Part shown: in pieces, positions 17,210 to 27,400 of the stretch
How positions within the stretch are numbered: position 1 is the stretch's first letter
How the letters are laid out: each line of letters starts with the position of its first letter
DNA from: Natronomonas salinimetallica
Lineage (GTDB): Archaea; Halobacteriota; Halobacteria; Halobacteriales; Haloarculaceae
Reading direction: 5' to 3'
Length of the DNA: 64,000 nucleotides
Assembly (NCBI RefSeq): GCF_013839515.1
Contig: NZ_JACDNQ010000010.1
Coordinates: forward strand, 33,745-97,744
Made by a program: the position numbers and the translations under genes
Notes under the pieces: generated by a model
Database searches by the model: none
Seen by the model: only the letters and a program-made list of their open reading frames with translations
What the model was told of the DNA's origin: nothing

Positions 17210-18769
17210 TCACCTCCGCTCCATCTGGTATCGGTCATCGTTGACTGTCAGGATCTCGAGTTCGCCGGTTTCCGTGTCCATAATGTGGACGGTGCCGTAG
17301 TCCTCATCATGGCTTTCCCTATACTCGATTTCTTCCATAAATTCTAGCAACTGCTGTTCTTCCTCTCTGCCGCGTAGGATGTAGGGGATATTGCCTTCCA
17401 GGGCACCGAGTGTTTCTGATAGATCTGGATCAATCCGTAGTCTGACTGTTGAGTCACGGCCTTCGTATTCGAGAACGTGGTGGTCGTGGTTGTAGTCCAT
17501 TGCATCTCTGATTTCGGGATGGAGCTGCGGGACTCGGCGGTTCAACTCACGTTTGGGAATTTCTGTCCGGGAGATCAGGGATAGGGAGCTTTTAGATCGA
17601 TAGTTATGGGAGAGCCAGACTCGGAGGTCGGAACCTTTGGAAGAATCTGGCATGAAATAGCTGTTAATCATCTCTATGACATCCTCTTTCACGCTTTCGT
17701 CCGAACGATCCCTGTTCCGCTGGTTATGGAAAGAGTAGTTGGTCTCATGGTAGAGGTCGCGGGCGTCGTAGTCTTTGATGACTACGTCCTCAAAGTAGAA
17801 CTGGCGTTTCTTTTCGATGAAGCGTTGGTCGACTTCTTCCTCTGAATCTTCTTCGTCTCTCCGTGAAATCTCTTCTTCAGCGTCTGCCCAGAGCTTGCTG
17901 TCAATGAATGGATGGGTGAGGTTGCGGGGATGGAAGTGTTCGTTCAGGAGGGTGAAGATCTTCCCGCTGCCACTGAACGCGAGGTTATAGTATTTCAGGT
18001 CTTCATCAAAGTTGGAGACGCTCTTTTCTTTGGCTCCAGTGATACAGTAGGCGAGGAAGTTTAGCAGGTCACGAACGGTTACGTGGGCATCCAACTGGCC
18101 AACTGACTGTAAGAGACGAATGGTATTTTCTCTGACACGATTGTTCCTCATCTTGTCTATGTTGTAGGCGATGTGGCCGTCAATGTCGTCACCGTTGTTC
18201 TCTTTCAGGAATTTGTTCGAAGTTAGGTTCTCGATGGCCTGACCGATGACCTTGCGAGTTAGGATATTCCTGTTGTTGAGGTCGATGACGACGATAGAGT
18301 CGAAGTCAGCATTCTCGGCTTGGTCTTCGTCGTAGATGATCTGGTTCTGGAACTGGCTTCGAACTTTTTTCAGGAATGGACAGTCGTCGGCGTGCCGGGT
18401 GGTCATCTCGTAAAGAGGGCCGTCGTTGATAGCGAGGATACCAGGCCGACCGTCATCGAGGGCGTCTTTCCATTTGTCGAGTAGAATGGTGTAGTCGTCG
18501 TATTCTGAGGCGTCCGAGAGATAGAAATAATCGGGGTCCGGATACTCAGGTTTCATCTGCAGGATGTACTGGGTTTTTCCGTCTCCAGGGTTCCCGGTGA
18601 GAACGACCTGTTTCCCGTCTTCCAGTGCGTCCTGTAGGTATTCCTCTCCGTCCAAGCGGGTTGTTATGTGTATCTCTCTACGTTGTTCGTCAGTGAGCTG
18701 TTCAGCGAAGCCTCCCTGTGCGAGTTGCGAAAGAAATCGCAGATCCAGCGTTGATGCTTCAATTCCCAT
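17210..18769 (-). CDS. P-loop ATPase of the translocase module (DptF-like)
   Basis: 519 residues. A Walker A VVLTGNPGDGKTQ lies near residue 55 and a Walker B-like FDSIVVIDLNNRNIL near 155. Between them is PGILAINDGPLYEMTTRHADDCPF, a block I associate with AAA-like ATPases of restriction systems. A late Gly-Lys-rich segment (LAFSGSGKIFTLLNEHFHPRN) and a Glu-rich stretch follow. It precedes the winged-helix protein and the FtsK-like translocase, matching the dptF-dptG-dptH order. The ATG has AAAGGT upstream; the DruA-like gene ends 39 bases before it on the same strand, so all four form one operon. P-loop role firm, DptF identity moderate. Confidence 0.6.
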   Translation of the reverse strand: MGIEASTLDLRFLSQLAQGGFAEQLTDEQRREIHITTRLDGEEYLQDALEDGKQVVLTGNPGDGKTQYILQMKPEYPDPDYFYLSDASEYDDYTILLDKWKDALDDGRPGILAINDGPLYEMTTRHADDCPFLKKVRSQFQNQIIYDEDQAENADFDSIVVIDLNNRNILTRKVIGQAIENLTSNKFLKENNGDDIDGHIAYNIDKMRNNRVRENTIRLLQSVGQLDAHVTVRDLLNFLAYCITGAKEKSVSNFDEDLKYYNLAFSGSGKIFTLLNEHFHPRNLTHPFIDSKLWADAEEEISRRDEEDSEEEVDQRFIEKKRQFYFEDVVIKDYDARDLYHETNYSFHNQRNRDRSDESVKEDVIEMINSYFMPDSSKGSDLRVWLSHNYRSKSSLSLISRTEIPKRELNRRVPQLHPEIRDAMDYNHDHHVLEYEGRDSTVRLRIDPDLSETLGALEGNIPYILRGREEEQQLLEFMEEIEYRESHDEDYGTVHIMDTETGELEILTVNDDRYQMERR

Positions 18770-18808
18770 ATTTACCTTTGATGTTGATGACCGAGTAATC
18801 CTGGCATG

Positions 18809-21028
18809 TTAACTATTACTTATAATAAACTCACTGAGGCTGGCCTGTCGTTTGTCAAAATCAATCTCACTGCTCAGTTTGAATTCTTGCTTGTCAAATT
18901 CCCGGATATTCTCGAGCACACGCTGTTTCTGGACTCTCATACTTGCCCACCGGTCTATCCAGTAATTGTAGATGGACTGCTGCTCTTTCTCAGGATCATC
19001 AAAATTCCAGTAGTAATCGGGCTCTCCATTGATGCCAAGGAGATACTCTTGAGTGTTTTCTGCGAGGTTAACTCCGTAGACGATTCGTCGGGATTCGTGC
19101 TTCAATAGATCCGTTTCCAGTCCGCAGTTCTTCAAACCGCGACGGATTTTACGGATTCGTGGAGACACGCCTTCCCCAAATCGACCTCTGACTACTTTTC
19201 GACCTTCCTCAAATTGTGTGACTTGGCTTAACCGTTTCCGTGTTTCAGGGCCAAACTGAATCGTACCATACCCCTCTGTATATCCGATCTGATCGTATTC
19301 GATCCGGCCGTTTCCAGTAGGGACTCTGATACGGTCGTACTGAGCACTACCGATTTCAAACAGCCCGGTAGTATCGAGGAACACCAACTCGTTTTGTTTG
19401 GTCACCGGCTCGCCTTTCATCGAGCTGGCGATTTCACTCTGATAGTCGCCATACTTATGCTGGTACATATTGATGACCTGAGGACCGGTCAAGGCCATTG
19501 CCACAAGTTTTCCGCCGAGAATGCGGTTGTAGGGAGGGATAGCGCCGCAAACCATGATGTTCATCATTCCGGCTCCGACTCTCTCCTTCTTGATTTCTTT
19601 CAGCGCGGTTTTGATAGCTCGTCGTCCTGAATCGTTATTTAGACCAGTGCGAATGAACTCCTCATCGCCCTCCTCGCTATGTTCTTGGAAATACTTCCGG
19701 TCCCGAAGCAGTTTCTGAAGCGCTCTAGCACGCTTCTTCCTGAATAATGCAGTTTCGCTTCTCTCCATCCACGACTCCATCTTCTCTGGGTTCTCGTCTT
19801 CACCATTTTCGATGGTCTGCTCAGCCTCGGTCTCGATATCTTCGAGAATCTCAATTACACGACCATTCGGGTTATTGAACCGCTCTTGCGACAATTCATC
19901 GTATTCGTCAACGAAGTCGTCGTAGCGGATGTCCTCAATAGCGTCCCTAATTGACTGTTCTAAGGCTTGCCGTATATCCGAACAGAATCGGCTGACTCTC
20001 TGCTGATACTCTTCTTCCGATTCAAGCCACTCTGTTTGAGTTACTGCTCGTGTTTTTTTATCCGGCGTCCGCTTCTCTGCCGGTAATTGCTCCTCATATT
20101 CATGGATCTGTTTCTTCCGCTGCAGTGTCTCTTCAATGGCCTCAATCCTCCATCCGATGTAGTTGTCTCGGACGGACATATTCATCATCGGACTCGCAAG
20201 CGTCGCGATCCCCATTACGGGATCTTTTGGCTTTGCAGCATTTCTAATAAGGAAGTTGATATTTCTCCCAGGGACTGTATTATACGGAGTTAGCCAAGTA
20301 TATCGGAAGTAGCGCCAGATATCCATCAAATCCAAACCGGTATGTTGGCATTTCTGGCCCTTCTCGACTTTTTGTATATATGGTTGGACGATGTCGTGTA
20401 GTTCCTCCACAATCTCCTCTTGGTTTTGATCTAGAAGCGGCGCTAAGTCTCCATAGAGTTGTTCTCCTTCAGTTATGAGTTCGAGGACACTTCTCCCACC
20501 ATTAGTGTTGCGGCGGGTATCACGTTCCATTTTCCGGATAAACTCGCGGACACTTTCCTCTTTGAATTGCGCTCGACGTTCCTTCTGAAGAATTGTTCTC
20601 TCTTGTTCTTTGAATTCCTCCGGGTTGTCCTTGTAGCGATCCGGGTCTGGTCGGACGACATGTAGATCAGAGTTTTTCCGGATGTCATAGTTGATTTCAA
20701 TGAGATCCAAGAGGACTTCTAACGCAGCGAGATATCGAATCTGGCCCTCAGTTACTTCGTCTTCTATTTCACTCTCAATAGATCGAATCTCATCTTTGAT
20801 GGCAACTTCTCTATCGAGTTCTTCCTGAAATTCGATTAGTTCATCGGTTAGAGCGTCAAATCGCCGTTGGAACTGATCTGGGAGATTAGGCGAAAAATCA
20901 ACTTCTCGTTTAGAATTCGCACCCATAGTAATCTGGTTAACGTGGCAAATCGTTCTCTGCTGAAATCCAAAAGAGTATCGACTCGACTCAGTCTTCACCC
21001 CCCTAAACGACCCAGGAAATTCACTCAT
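18809..21028 (-). CDS. DruA-like (DUF4338) protein, first gene of the minus-strand defence operon
   Basis: 739 residues from the ATG at 21028; starts at 21064 and 20926 are possible. The N-terminal ~250 residues are coiled-coil-like and charged. Two DUF4338/DruA blocks are then seen: PVMGIATLASPMMNMSVRDNYIGWR (about 280), and ILGGKLVAMALTGPQVINMY, followed by an LDTTGLFEIGSAQYDR segment and GYTEGYG (about 500-580). DruA is the marker of type I Druantia defence, but usually near 400 residues, so this is an enlarged version. The gene is visibly more AT-rich than its surroundings, suggesting transfer. It is divergent from the plus-strand operon that ends with a DruE-like helicase and nuclease. 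Confidence 0.6.
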   Translation of the reverse strand: MSEFPGSFRGVKTESSRYSFGFQQRTICHVNQITMGANSKREVDFSPNLPDQFQRRFDALTDELIEFQEELDREVAIKDEIRSIESEIEDEVTEGQIRYLAALEVLLDLIEINYDIRKNSDLHVVRPDPDRYKDNPEEFKEQERTILQKERRAQFKEESVREFIRKMERDTRRNTNGGRSVLELITEGEQLYGDLAPLLDQNQEEIVEELHDIVQPYIQKVEKGQKCQHTGLDLMDIWRYFRYTWLTPYNTVPGRNINFLIRNAAKPKDPVMGIATLASPMMNMSVRDNYIGWRIEAIEETLQRKKQIHEYEEQLPAEKRTPDKKTRAVTQTEWLESEEEYQQRVSRFCSDIRQALEQSIRDAIEDIRYDDFVDEYDELSQERFNNPNGRVIEILEDIETEAEQTIENGEDENPEKMESWMERSETALFRKKRARALQKLLRDRKYFQEHSEEGDEEFIRTGLNNDSGRRAIKTALKEIKKERVGAGMMNIMVCGAIPPYNRILGGKLVAMALTGPQVINMYQHKYGDYQSEIASSMKGEPVTKQNELVFLDTTGLFEIGSAQYDRIRVPTGNGRIEYDQIGYTEGYGTIQFGPETRKRLSQVTQFEEGRKVVRGRFGEGVSPRIRKIRRGLKNCGLETDLLKHESRRIVYGVNLAENTQEYLLGINGEPDYYWNFDDPEKEQQSIYNYWIDRWASMRVQKQRVLENIREFDKQEFKLSSEIDFDKRQASLSEFIISNS

Positions 21029-21150
21029 AATTATTTGGAAAATTATATGTTTGTAGTTATTCAATAGATTTAATCTACCTGTCGATCAGGTTTGATAACA
21101 TATGCGTAAGGGGATTATCAGGACTAGAATCGGAGGCCTCCAAACCACCC
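21029..21150. promoter_or_regulatory. Divergent promoter region of the defence island
   Basis: A short AT-rich gap between two divergent operons. On the minus strand CATATAATTTTCC lies about 20 bases before the ATG at 21028. On the plus side GGAGGCCTCC (21132-21141) is a 10-bp palindrome ending ten bases before the GTG at 21151. One region probably controls both halves of the system together. Confidence 0.45.
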
Positions 21151-22605
21151 GTGAGTAAACTTTCTATCCCCTTCGGGCTCAACCCAGAGGGAACAAAAAC
21201 TCCAATCGAGGAGGCACAACGGAAGACAGACTACTATCGATGCCCAGAATGTGGTGAGTTTCTAACCCCTCGTATTGGCACTCAGCGCCAGTACTTTGCT
21301 CATAAGCAAGGTGTCCTGGAGGACATTTCCTGTTCACTCTCCAGCGACGAGGGTGTCGAAAAGATGATCGAGGATCTCCGTACTTCGGACATCGAAGAGG
21401 ACGAGCGTGAGCGGTCGATTCGAACTTATCTCGGGCAACGCCATAATAGCGCAATCGAATTATTTGGTATCGTTCCATCACTCGATTGGGATCAAATCCA
21501 AGAAAATGAGGACGTAGACACGCTCTTAGAAAAGGTCGAAATCGAGGCATCAGGAATTACCCATCCACCAGTACCGAGTAACTTCCACCCATCGGAAGCA
21601 GAGGTCACGCTTGATCTCGACCCGTCAGCGGACAGGTACAAACTCCAAATCAAAGGTCCAGATATCCTCGGAAGTATCACCGGCACTTGGACTACTTCAG
21701 GGCTCCATCACGGTGACCTCTTTATTGGTGACGAAACTCGGGCGCAACGATATAATTCGGAGCGCCAAGTGCGCAAAGATACGTGGGTATATCTGGTTTC
21801 AAAGAATCCCCCAAAATCCGAAGTATCGTTCGTTGACGTCTACGACTTCGCGGATGTAGCCTTAGTCGGGTTCCGGGCTTCCGAAAAGACAGAGCCCTTC
21901 CTCGATCGTTATGGAGGAGGTCTTAGTACAGAAAACTACGGATTCGATGCTGACGTTGTATTACCTGCACACGCAAATCCAACTGTCGAGGCACCCCTAT
22001 ACGCGCCACCAGAGGAATCAGTTCTCGTAGGGGTTACTCCCTCCGAGGAAATCGACCCAATATTCGAGGTTGTTTCCATCCCCAAAGATGCAAACGACAC
22101 AGTCGAAATCGACCGGACTGGGCCTGGTAACCCCCGTTACTACAAAACCGAGGTACCCCCAGGTGGATCGCGGCGTGTAAGTATTCATCAGCGGAACTCC
22201 GATCGTCATCGCCTGATCCACCTCCATCCGTCTGAAGAATCGTCGACCATCGACACTCTAGAGCCGGGATCACGGCGAATCGGTATCGAAATCCAAGATG
22301 AGAACCATCGTGAATTACTCACACCGATCGGAGACCAGTCTTCGAAGCATATGCCCGTTGATTTTAATCCTCATTTATTACACACGACCCTCGGATATGT
22401 CGGGCCAGAAGATCTCGAATTGGAAGTGATCGCCACGTTTGCTGAAGGCGCATCTTTCGGGCCAACAATCAGCCGGGACGTAACAACAATCAGTGACATG
22501 ATCTCGGAAATCGTCCATTGGGTAGAGTGCGGCTGTATTGAACTTGAAATCCGATTCAATGGTATTGGGACCGTTTCAATCCGATTTCCCCAGGAGGAAC
22601 AATGA
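21151..22605 (+). CDS. CoiA-type zinc-finger protein of the defence island
   Basis: 484 residues with a GTG start. Near residue 28 is YYRCPECGEFLTPRIGTQRQYFAHKQG, then DISCSL: a Cys-x2-Cys ... His ... Cys zinc-binding pattern like the N-terminus of CoiA-related proteins, which often accompany nucleases. The rest is beta-rich, with GSITGTWTTSGLHHGDLFIGDE and repeated Pro-rich turns, and has no motif I know. Its stop overlaps the next ATG (ATGA), so the two proteins are made together. It occupies the place that DruB/C/D-type proteins have in type I Druantia, but I cannot show similarity. Confidence 0.5.
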   Translation: MSKLSIPFGLNPEGTKTPIEEAQRKTDYYRCPECGEFLTPRIGTQRQYFAHKQGVLEDISCSLSSDEGVEKMIEDLRTSDIEEDERERSIRTYLGQRHNSAIELFGIVPSLDWDQIQENEDVDTLLEKVEIEASGITHPPVPSNFHPSEAEVTLDLDPSADRYKLQIKGPDILGSITGTWTTSGLHHGDLFIGDETRAQRYNSERQVRKDTWVYLVSKNPPKSEVSFVDVYDFADVALVGFRASEKTEPFLDRYGGGLSTENYGFDADVVLPAHANPTVEAPLYAPPEESVLVGVTPSEEIDPIFEVVSIPKDANDTVEIDRTGPGNPRYYKTEVPPGGSRRVSIHQRNSDRHRLIHLHPSEESSTIDTLEPGSRRIGIEIQDENHRELLTPIGDQSSKHMPVDFNPHLLHTTLGYVGPEDLELEVIATFAEGASFGPTISRDVTTISDMISEIVHWVECGCIELEIRFNGIGTVSIRFPQEEQ

Positions 22606-24428
22606 ATCTGAAACCCGGTGACGAGTTTACAGCGGAAGTAGACAAGATTACGAAACGTGGAACCTGCACCGTCAAATACGATGGACAAGGAATTAATATC
22701 GGACCGGTCACGTGCGAACCCGGTCGTTCGGTTCGATTGCGGTACCTCGGGGCAGATTCAGTAGCTGGAACATCGATACGTTTCGCGCTTTGCCTGACCG
22801 ATGAGGTCCTCGCGGAGAATTACAAAGACCACATTCGACGCCATGTAAGTGGTCTTCTTCCTGACCAACCACCACAAGAGGGAGAACAAACCTACATAGA
22901 GGTAGAGAAGATCGATGAGTACGGCCTCGGACTCTCGGTTGCTGGAGATGAAGTCGTCGAACTCGGACCAGTACAAGCTGACGAAGGCGACTTAGTGCAT
23001 GTTGTCGGACGAGAACCGGGATATGCAGAGGTACTGAACGCAAGAGCACGTGGGAAACGTTACAGGATACGCTTTGATATCCTCCGAGAGCGCTGGGACA
23101 AACTCCCTGTCAAAAAGAATGAATCATTCATGGCAACGATAGATGATACTGATGGGAGGAATCTCATCGCGTATGTCGACGGGTTGCCAGTATATTTCTC
23201 AGGGGGCAAAGCCCGAATCGGACAAAAAATCGAAGGGGAAATCATCAGATTCCACCGGGGGCGCGGGATTGGGAACGTGACAAGAGTCTATGATTCGGTA
23301 GGTGACATCGAAGACCCAAATCATGGCACCCGGATGCAACAGCTTCAGCAGGCTGGGTTCAGCCAAGAACCGTTTTGTGAATTCGCCACGCGGTTTACTG
23401 GTGCGAGTGACGAACAACTACCATCGACTGAAATCGGTATCCGAAACGCCATAATCGGTGAGGCAATCCGGCTCGGTCTTGCTGAGAAAGCTGAGTCGGG
23501 GGGCCAGCAGTATCCACAGGCACACATCACCGCAATCCGACATTGGGTTGTGCATAAGCTTGCGGCCATTCTGGGACAGCCAGCTGCTGACGGTGACACG
23601 ACACCCGATGACGTCGGGTGGTTCCGAGCAGCATTAACAGAGCGTACCGGTCCCACAATCACGTTCCTCGGAGATGTGCTACAGCTCTCACAAGGGTACT
23701 ATGCTCCAGCCCCGACGCGGGCTGTAATGATCTCCGAATCCGAAGCCGTACTCGTTTCAGGGGATCCAAGTCATCCATTCCATGAGTCCGGCTTGGATAT
23801 CGAATTCCGAGGATTGACACGGATCCTTACTGACATCAGTGAATCAAAATTGCGTTCAAGAAAAATTCCCGTTCAATCCAAAAATGAATACATCGGTCTG
23901 GGCGAGGCGCCTATCACGACGCCCACCACACTACGTGAGTACATCGAACATCGACCAAAGGTGTCGTGGGAACCGGAGGAAGATTGGGCACCATACACTG
24001 GACAGTACTATGGCTTCAGCTTAGACGGTGAGCCGCTCGTTATTGAAGAGGCCGATGGAACTGCGCTCAGCTTGTGGCGAGTTCCAGTCGAATACGGAGC
24101 TGACACCTACCAATTAAAAATTCGATCGGGTGACGTCGAAACAAAGGCCGTCACAGTCTCACCGAAATACCGCAAGCATGCGTGCCTAATCCTCGACTCA
24201 ATGGCCGAGGACCCACAGACAGTTGAACTCACCGCATATGACGACGAGGTCTTATTGAGTTGTGACTTTGCGCCGCCGCGAGCACAGATGCGCTGGCTGT
24301 ATGCAGTCGGAGCAGAGTGGCTTGAGACATCGTCGTATCAACTTCAATGGCGAATTTCGGACACCGATGCCGATTCGGTACGGGAAGTCTTCGACGAACT
24401 GCCCGTGACCATCATCGACAACACATAA
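22602..24428 (+). CDS. TRAM/OB-repeat protein of the defence island
   Basis: 608 residues. The first ~230 hold three beta-barrel-like repeats resembling TRAM/OB folds: GDEFTAEVDKITKRGTCTVK, GEQTYIEVEKIDEYGLGLSV and NESFMATIDDTDGRNLIAYV, each ending in a turn such as GPVTCEPG or GPVQADEGD. Such folds usually bind nucleic acid. The remainder has a YFAF-less, beta-rich end (WAPYTGQYYGFSLDGEPLVIEEADG) of unknown type. AGGAGG precedes the ATG by six bases within the upstream gene. The helicase starts one base after its stop, so it is probably a helicase partner that feeds or recognises DNA. Confidence 0.5.
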   Translation: MNLKPGDEFTAEVDKITKRGTCTVKYDGQGINIGPVTCEPGRSVRLRYLGADSVAGTSIRFALCLTDEVLAENYKDHIRRHVSGLLPDQPPQEGEQTYIEVEKIDEYGLGLSVAGDEVVELGPVQADEGDLVHVVGREPGYAEVLNARARGKRYRIRFDILRERWDKLPVKKNESFMATIDDTDGRNLIAYVDGLPVYFSGGKARIGQKIEGEIIRFHRGRGIGNVTRVYDSVGDIEDPNHGTRMQQLQQAGFSQEPFCEFATRFTGASDEQLPSTEIGIRNAIIGEAIRLGLAEKAESGGQQYPQAHITAIRHWVVHKLAAILGQPAADGDTTPDDVGWFRAALTERTGPTITFLGDVLQLSQGYYAPAPTRAVMISESEAVLVSGDPSHPFHESGLDIEFRGLTRILTDISESKLRSRKIPVQSKNEYIGLGEAPITTPTTLREYIEHRPKVSWEPEEDWAPYTGQYYGFSLDGEPLVIEEADGTALSLWRVPVEYGADTYQLKIRSGDVETKAVTVSPKYRKHACLILDSMAEDPQTVELTAYDDEVLLSCDFAPPRAQMRWLYAVGAEWLETSSYQLQWRISDTDADSVREVFDELPVTIIDNT

Positions 24429-24429
24429 C

Positions 24430-27400
24430 ATGAAATCAATAAAAGAAGTCTCGGAAGAGCTCGAGAACGACCTTCAACAGTATATCGAATCACGTTACCA
24501 CCTTCACCATCCGCGGCTTCTCAAGGAACGTCGTGCCTTGATGGACGAGGGAGAGACAGCCACCGAACCATGGGTCGAGGCAACACCGACTTATGTCTCG
24601 GGTGAACCCCTCAGAGAATTGGGCCTGCCGAGCGAAGTTGTCGATTTGCTAAAAGGTCTCGAAAGCGACGATCTCGATATCTTCGATCCGCCGTACAAAC
24701 ATCAGGCCGACGCCCTCCAATCGTTCTTCAACGACGAGGACGATCTCATCGTATCCACCGGAACAGGGTCCGGGAAAACCGAAATTTTCCTCTACTCAAT
24801 TCTGGGTCAGCTCGCCCAAGAGGCAGCGCGAGGAGAGACAGCTGACCAACGTGGGATGCGGACATTAGTTCTCTATCCGATGAACGCCCTCGTCGCGGAT
24901 CAACTCTCCCGGATGCGTCTACTCTTTGGTGACGAGGACGGTGCAGATACACTTGAGGACTACATGGGCCGGCGTGTACAGTTCGGGATGTACACGAGTC
25001 GTACACCCTATCACGGGGAGTACGACAAGAGTAAGAACGATAATCTGGTCAAGCCGGTCATCAACCGGTATCTCAAGTTAGAGGAAGAACAGCCGGACCT
25101 CTACGAACAACTCAAACAAAAAGGCCGTATTCCAGCCAAGGATCTCGAAGGGTTCCGGAACAAGAATAAGAAAAAGGAGACTCACTTCCGTACCCAACCT
25201 GGCGACACCGAACTTTTCACGCGTCAGGAAATGCACACCCGCGATGGAAGCAATCCCCATGGCGGGACGCCGGATCTCCTGATCACGAACTACTCGATGC
25301 TGGAGTATATGCTACTCCGGCCGATCGAACAGCCCCTTTTCGAGGATACCCGTGAGTGGCTTGCCGAAGACGAAGAGAACGAATTGAATATCGTTCTCGA
25401 CGAAGCTCACCTCTACCGGGGCGCACAAGGGGCAGAGGTTGCGCTCCTCTTGAGCCGCTTGCTCCAGAAACTCGGGATATCTCGCGATCGTGTGCGCTTC
25501 ATTCTCACGAGTGCGACGATGGGCGAAAACGTAGAGGAAGCAGCCCCAGACTTTGCGGCCCAGCTCACAACCGGAGATCCGGACGATTTCTCAGTGGTTA
25601 CGGGAGAGCAGGTGGAGTACGAAGGTGGAGAGCCAAGCAAAAAACGTACGGCGCAACTCCTAGAACGGGTTCGCTACCAACTAGAGGACCCATCGAAGAT
25701 TCGCAACGTTGCGAGCGAAAGAGGCTGGGACCCTCTCGAAAGTGATGACGTTGAATCGGTCCGTTCGTACCTCGCCGACCAATTAGTCGAAGATCCACTC
25801 TTCAAATTGGCGCACGAATACCTTCGTGAAGAGCCACTGCGCCTATCAGCGCTTGCCGAAGAGTTGTTCGAGGACATCGATCAGGATTTGGCTCGTGAGG
25901 CGACAGGCAACCTCCTGTACCTTTGTACAGAAGCACGTCAGGGAGAGGAACAGGCGTTGCTCCCGACGCGTCTCCATATGTTCCTCAAAGGGCTCCCCGC
26001 CCAGTACGCGTGTGTCAATCCCGAGTGTAGCGGCCGTCGCGTTACTGAGGGAGAGAACCTCCTCGGACGCATCTACAGTAATCCGCACACGACCTGTGAG
26101 GCCTGTGGCAGTCGGGTCTTCGAACTGATTAGCCACCGCACCTGTGGGGCAGCATATCTTCGAGCGTATCGACGGTCTGACGACGACCGCGGGCCGACGT
26201 TCCTATGGTCAGATCCCGAGAGCAGCGAGGACTTGGACGAACTCCACCTGTTAGTTGAGGACCCTCGTGATGACCCGAACCCGGACCACGAACACGGCCG
26301 TTCGCTCGCCGAGACGACGGCCTCACGAAATCTCTCGATTACCTCCGGGCACCTTGTTGACGATCGCCACGTTGACGGCGAAGGGTCAACCACTCATATC
26401 GAGGTTCAGGTCCCGACTGAAGAGCCTCCGGATGAGGACGGGGCGTGGAGTTGGACTCAATGCCCGGCGTGCGGTATCAAAGAGCGGCGCCGTCCGAATG
26501 GTGACACGAAGATTGAAGATCTGGTCACCAAAGGAGAGGAACCATTTGCGCACAGCGTCCGGTCGATGTTCGGTATCCAGCCGACCGATCCACTCAAAGA
26601 TGAGTTCCCCAACGAGGGGCGGAAGGTATTGTGCTTCTCTGACGGGCGACAGAAGGCGGCCCGCTTAGCTCGAGATCTCCAATCGAACGTTGAATCTGAC
26701 TCGTTCCGCGAGGTCTTAACCGACATTATCGGATCCGCGGACGGTGAAATCACGATGGATCGGTTATTCGCCGAGTTCGCAGTCTACTGTGCGAAAAACA
26801 ACATCGTATTCTTCGACGACAGCGACCAGTACACGAATCAGTCGGGTGTCGTGTACAAGGGGTCACGCTCCCACTTCGAGGATATTCGTGGGAACCTATC
26901 CGACATCGTCAATGAGTACTACCTCGAGTCCATCGAGGATATACCTGAGGTACCAGCCGCACGCAATGCGTTGTCGGAGCGTCCCCGCCAGTATGAGGAA
27001 CTTCTCCTCCGATCGTTGGGCGATGAACAGTACTCCATCACCGGCGCCCTCGTCGGGTACATTACGCCGTCCGAGGAGGTGTTTGAGAAAATTGATGAAG
27101 CTGTCCCTGAAATTGAGACAGACCAACTCAAGAGCATCCTCATCGAGGCGCTTCGTCATGCCTGCGAGGAACGAGCATTTGATTCAAGTATTGAAGCCAG
27201 ACGACGTTCGAACTCCTACTCCTACCAAAATTGGATTGACCCGGACGAGACGGGGCTCCCCCACAGCGAAATAATCCCTGAATATATTGTAGAATCACTC
27301 GACGACGAAGTGCCGGAAGGGGCGTGGAATAGTCTGAGACGGGCGTTGATGACGACAGAGCCTGTATTGTTTGGGGCCTCTCACGGCAATTACTTCGCCA

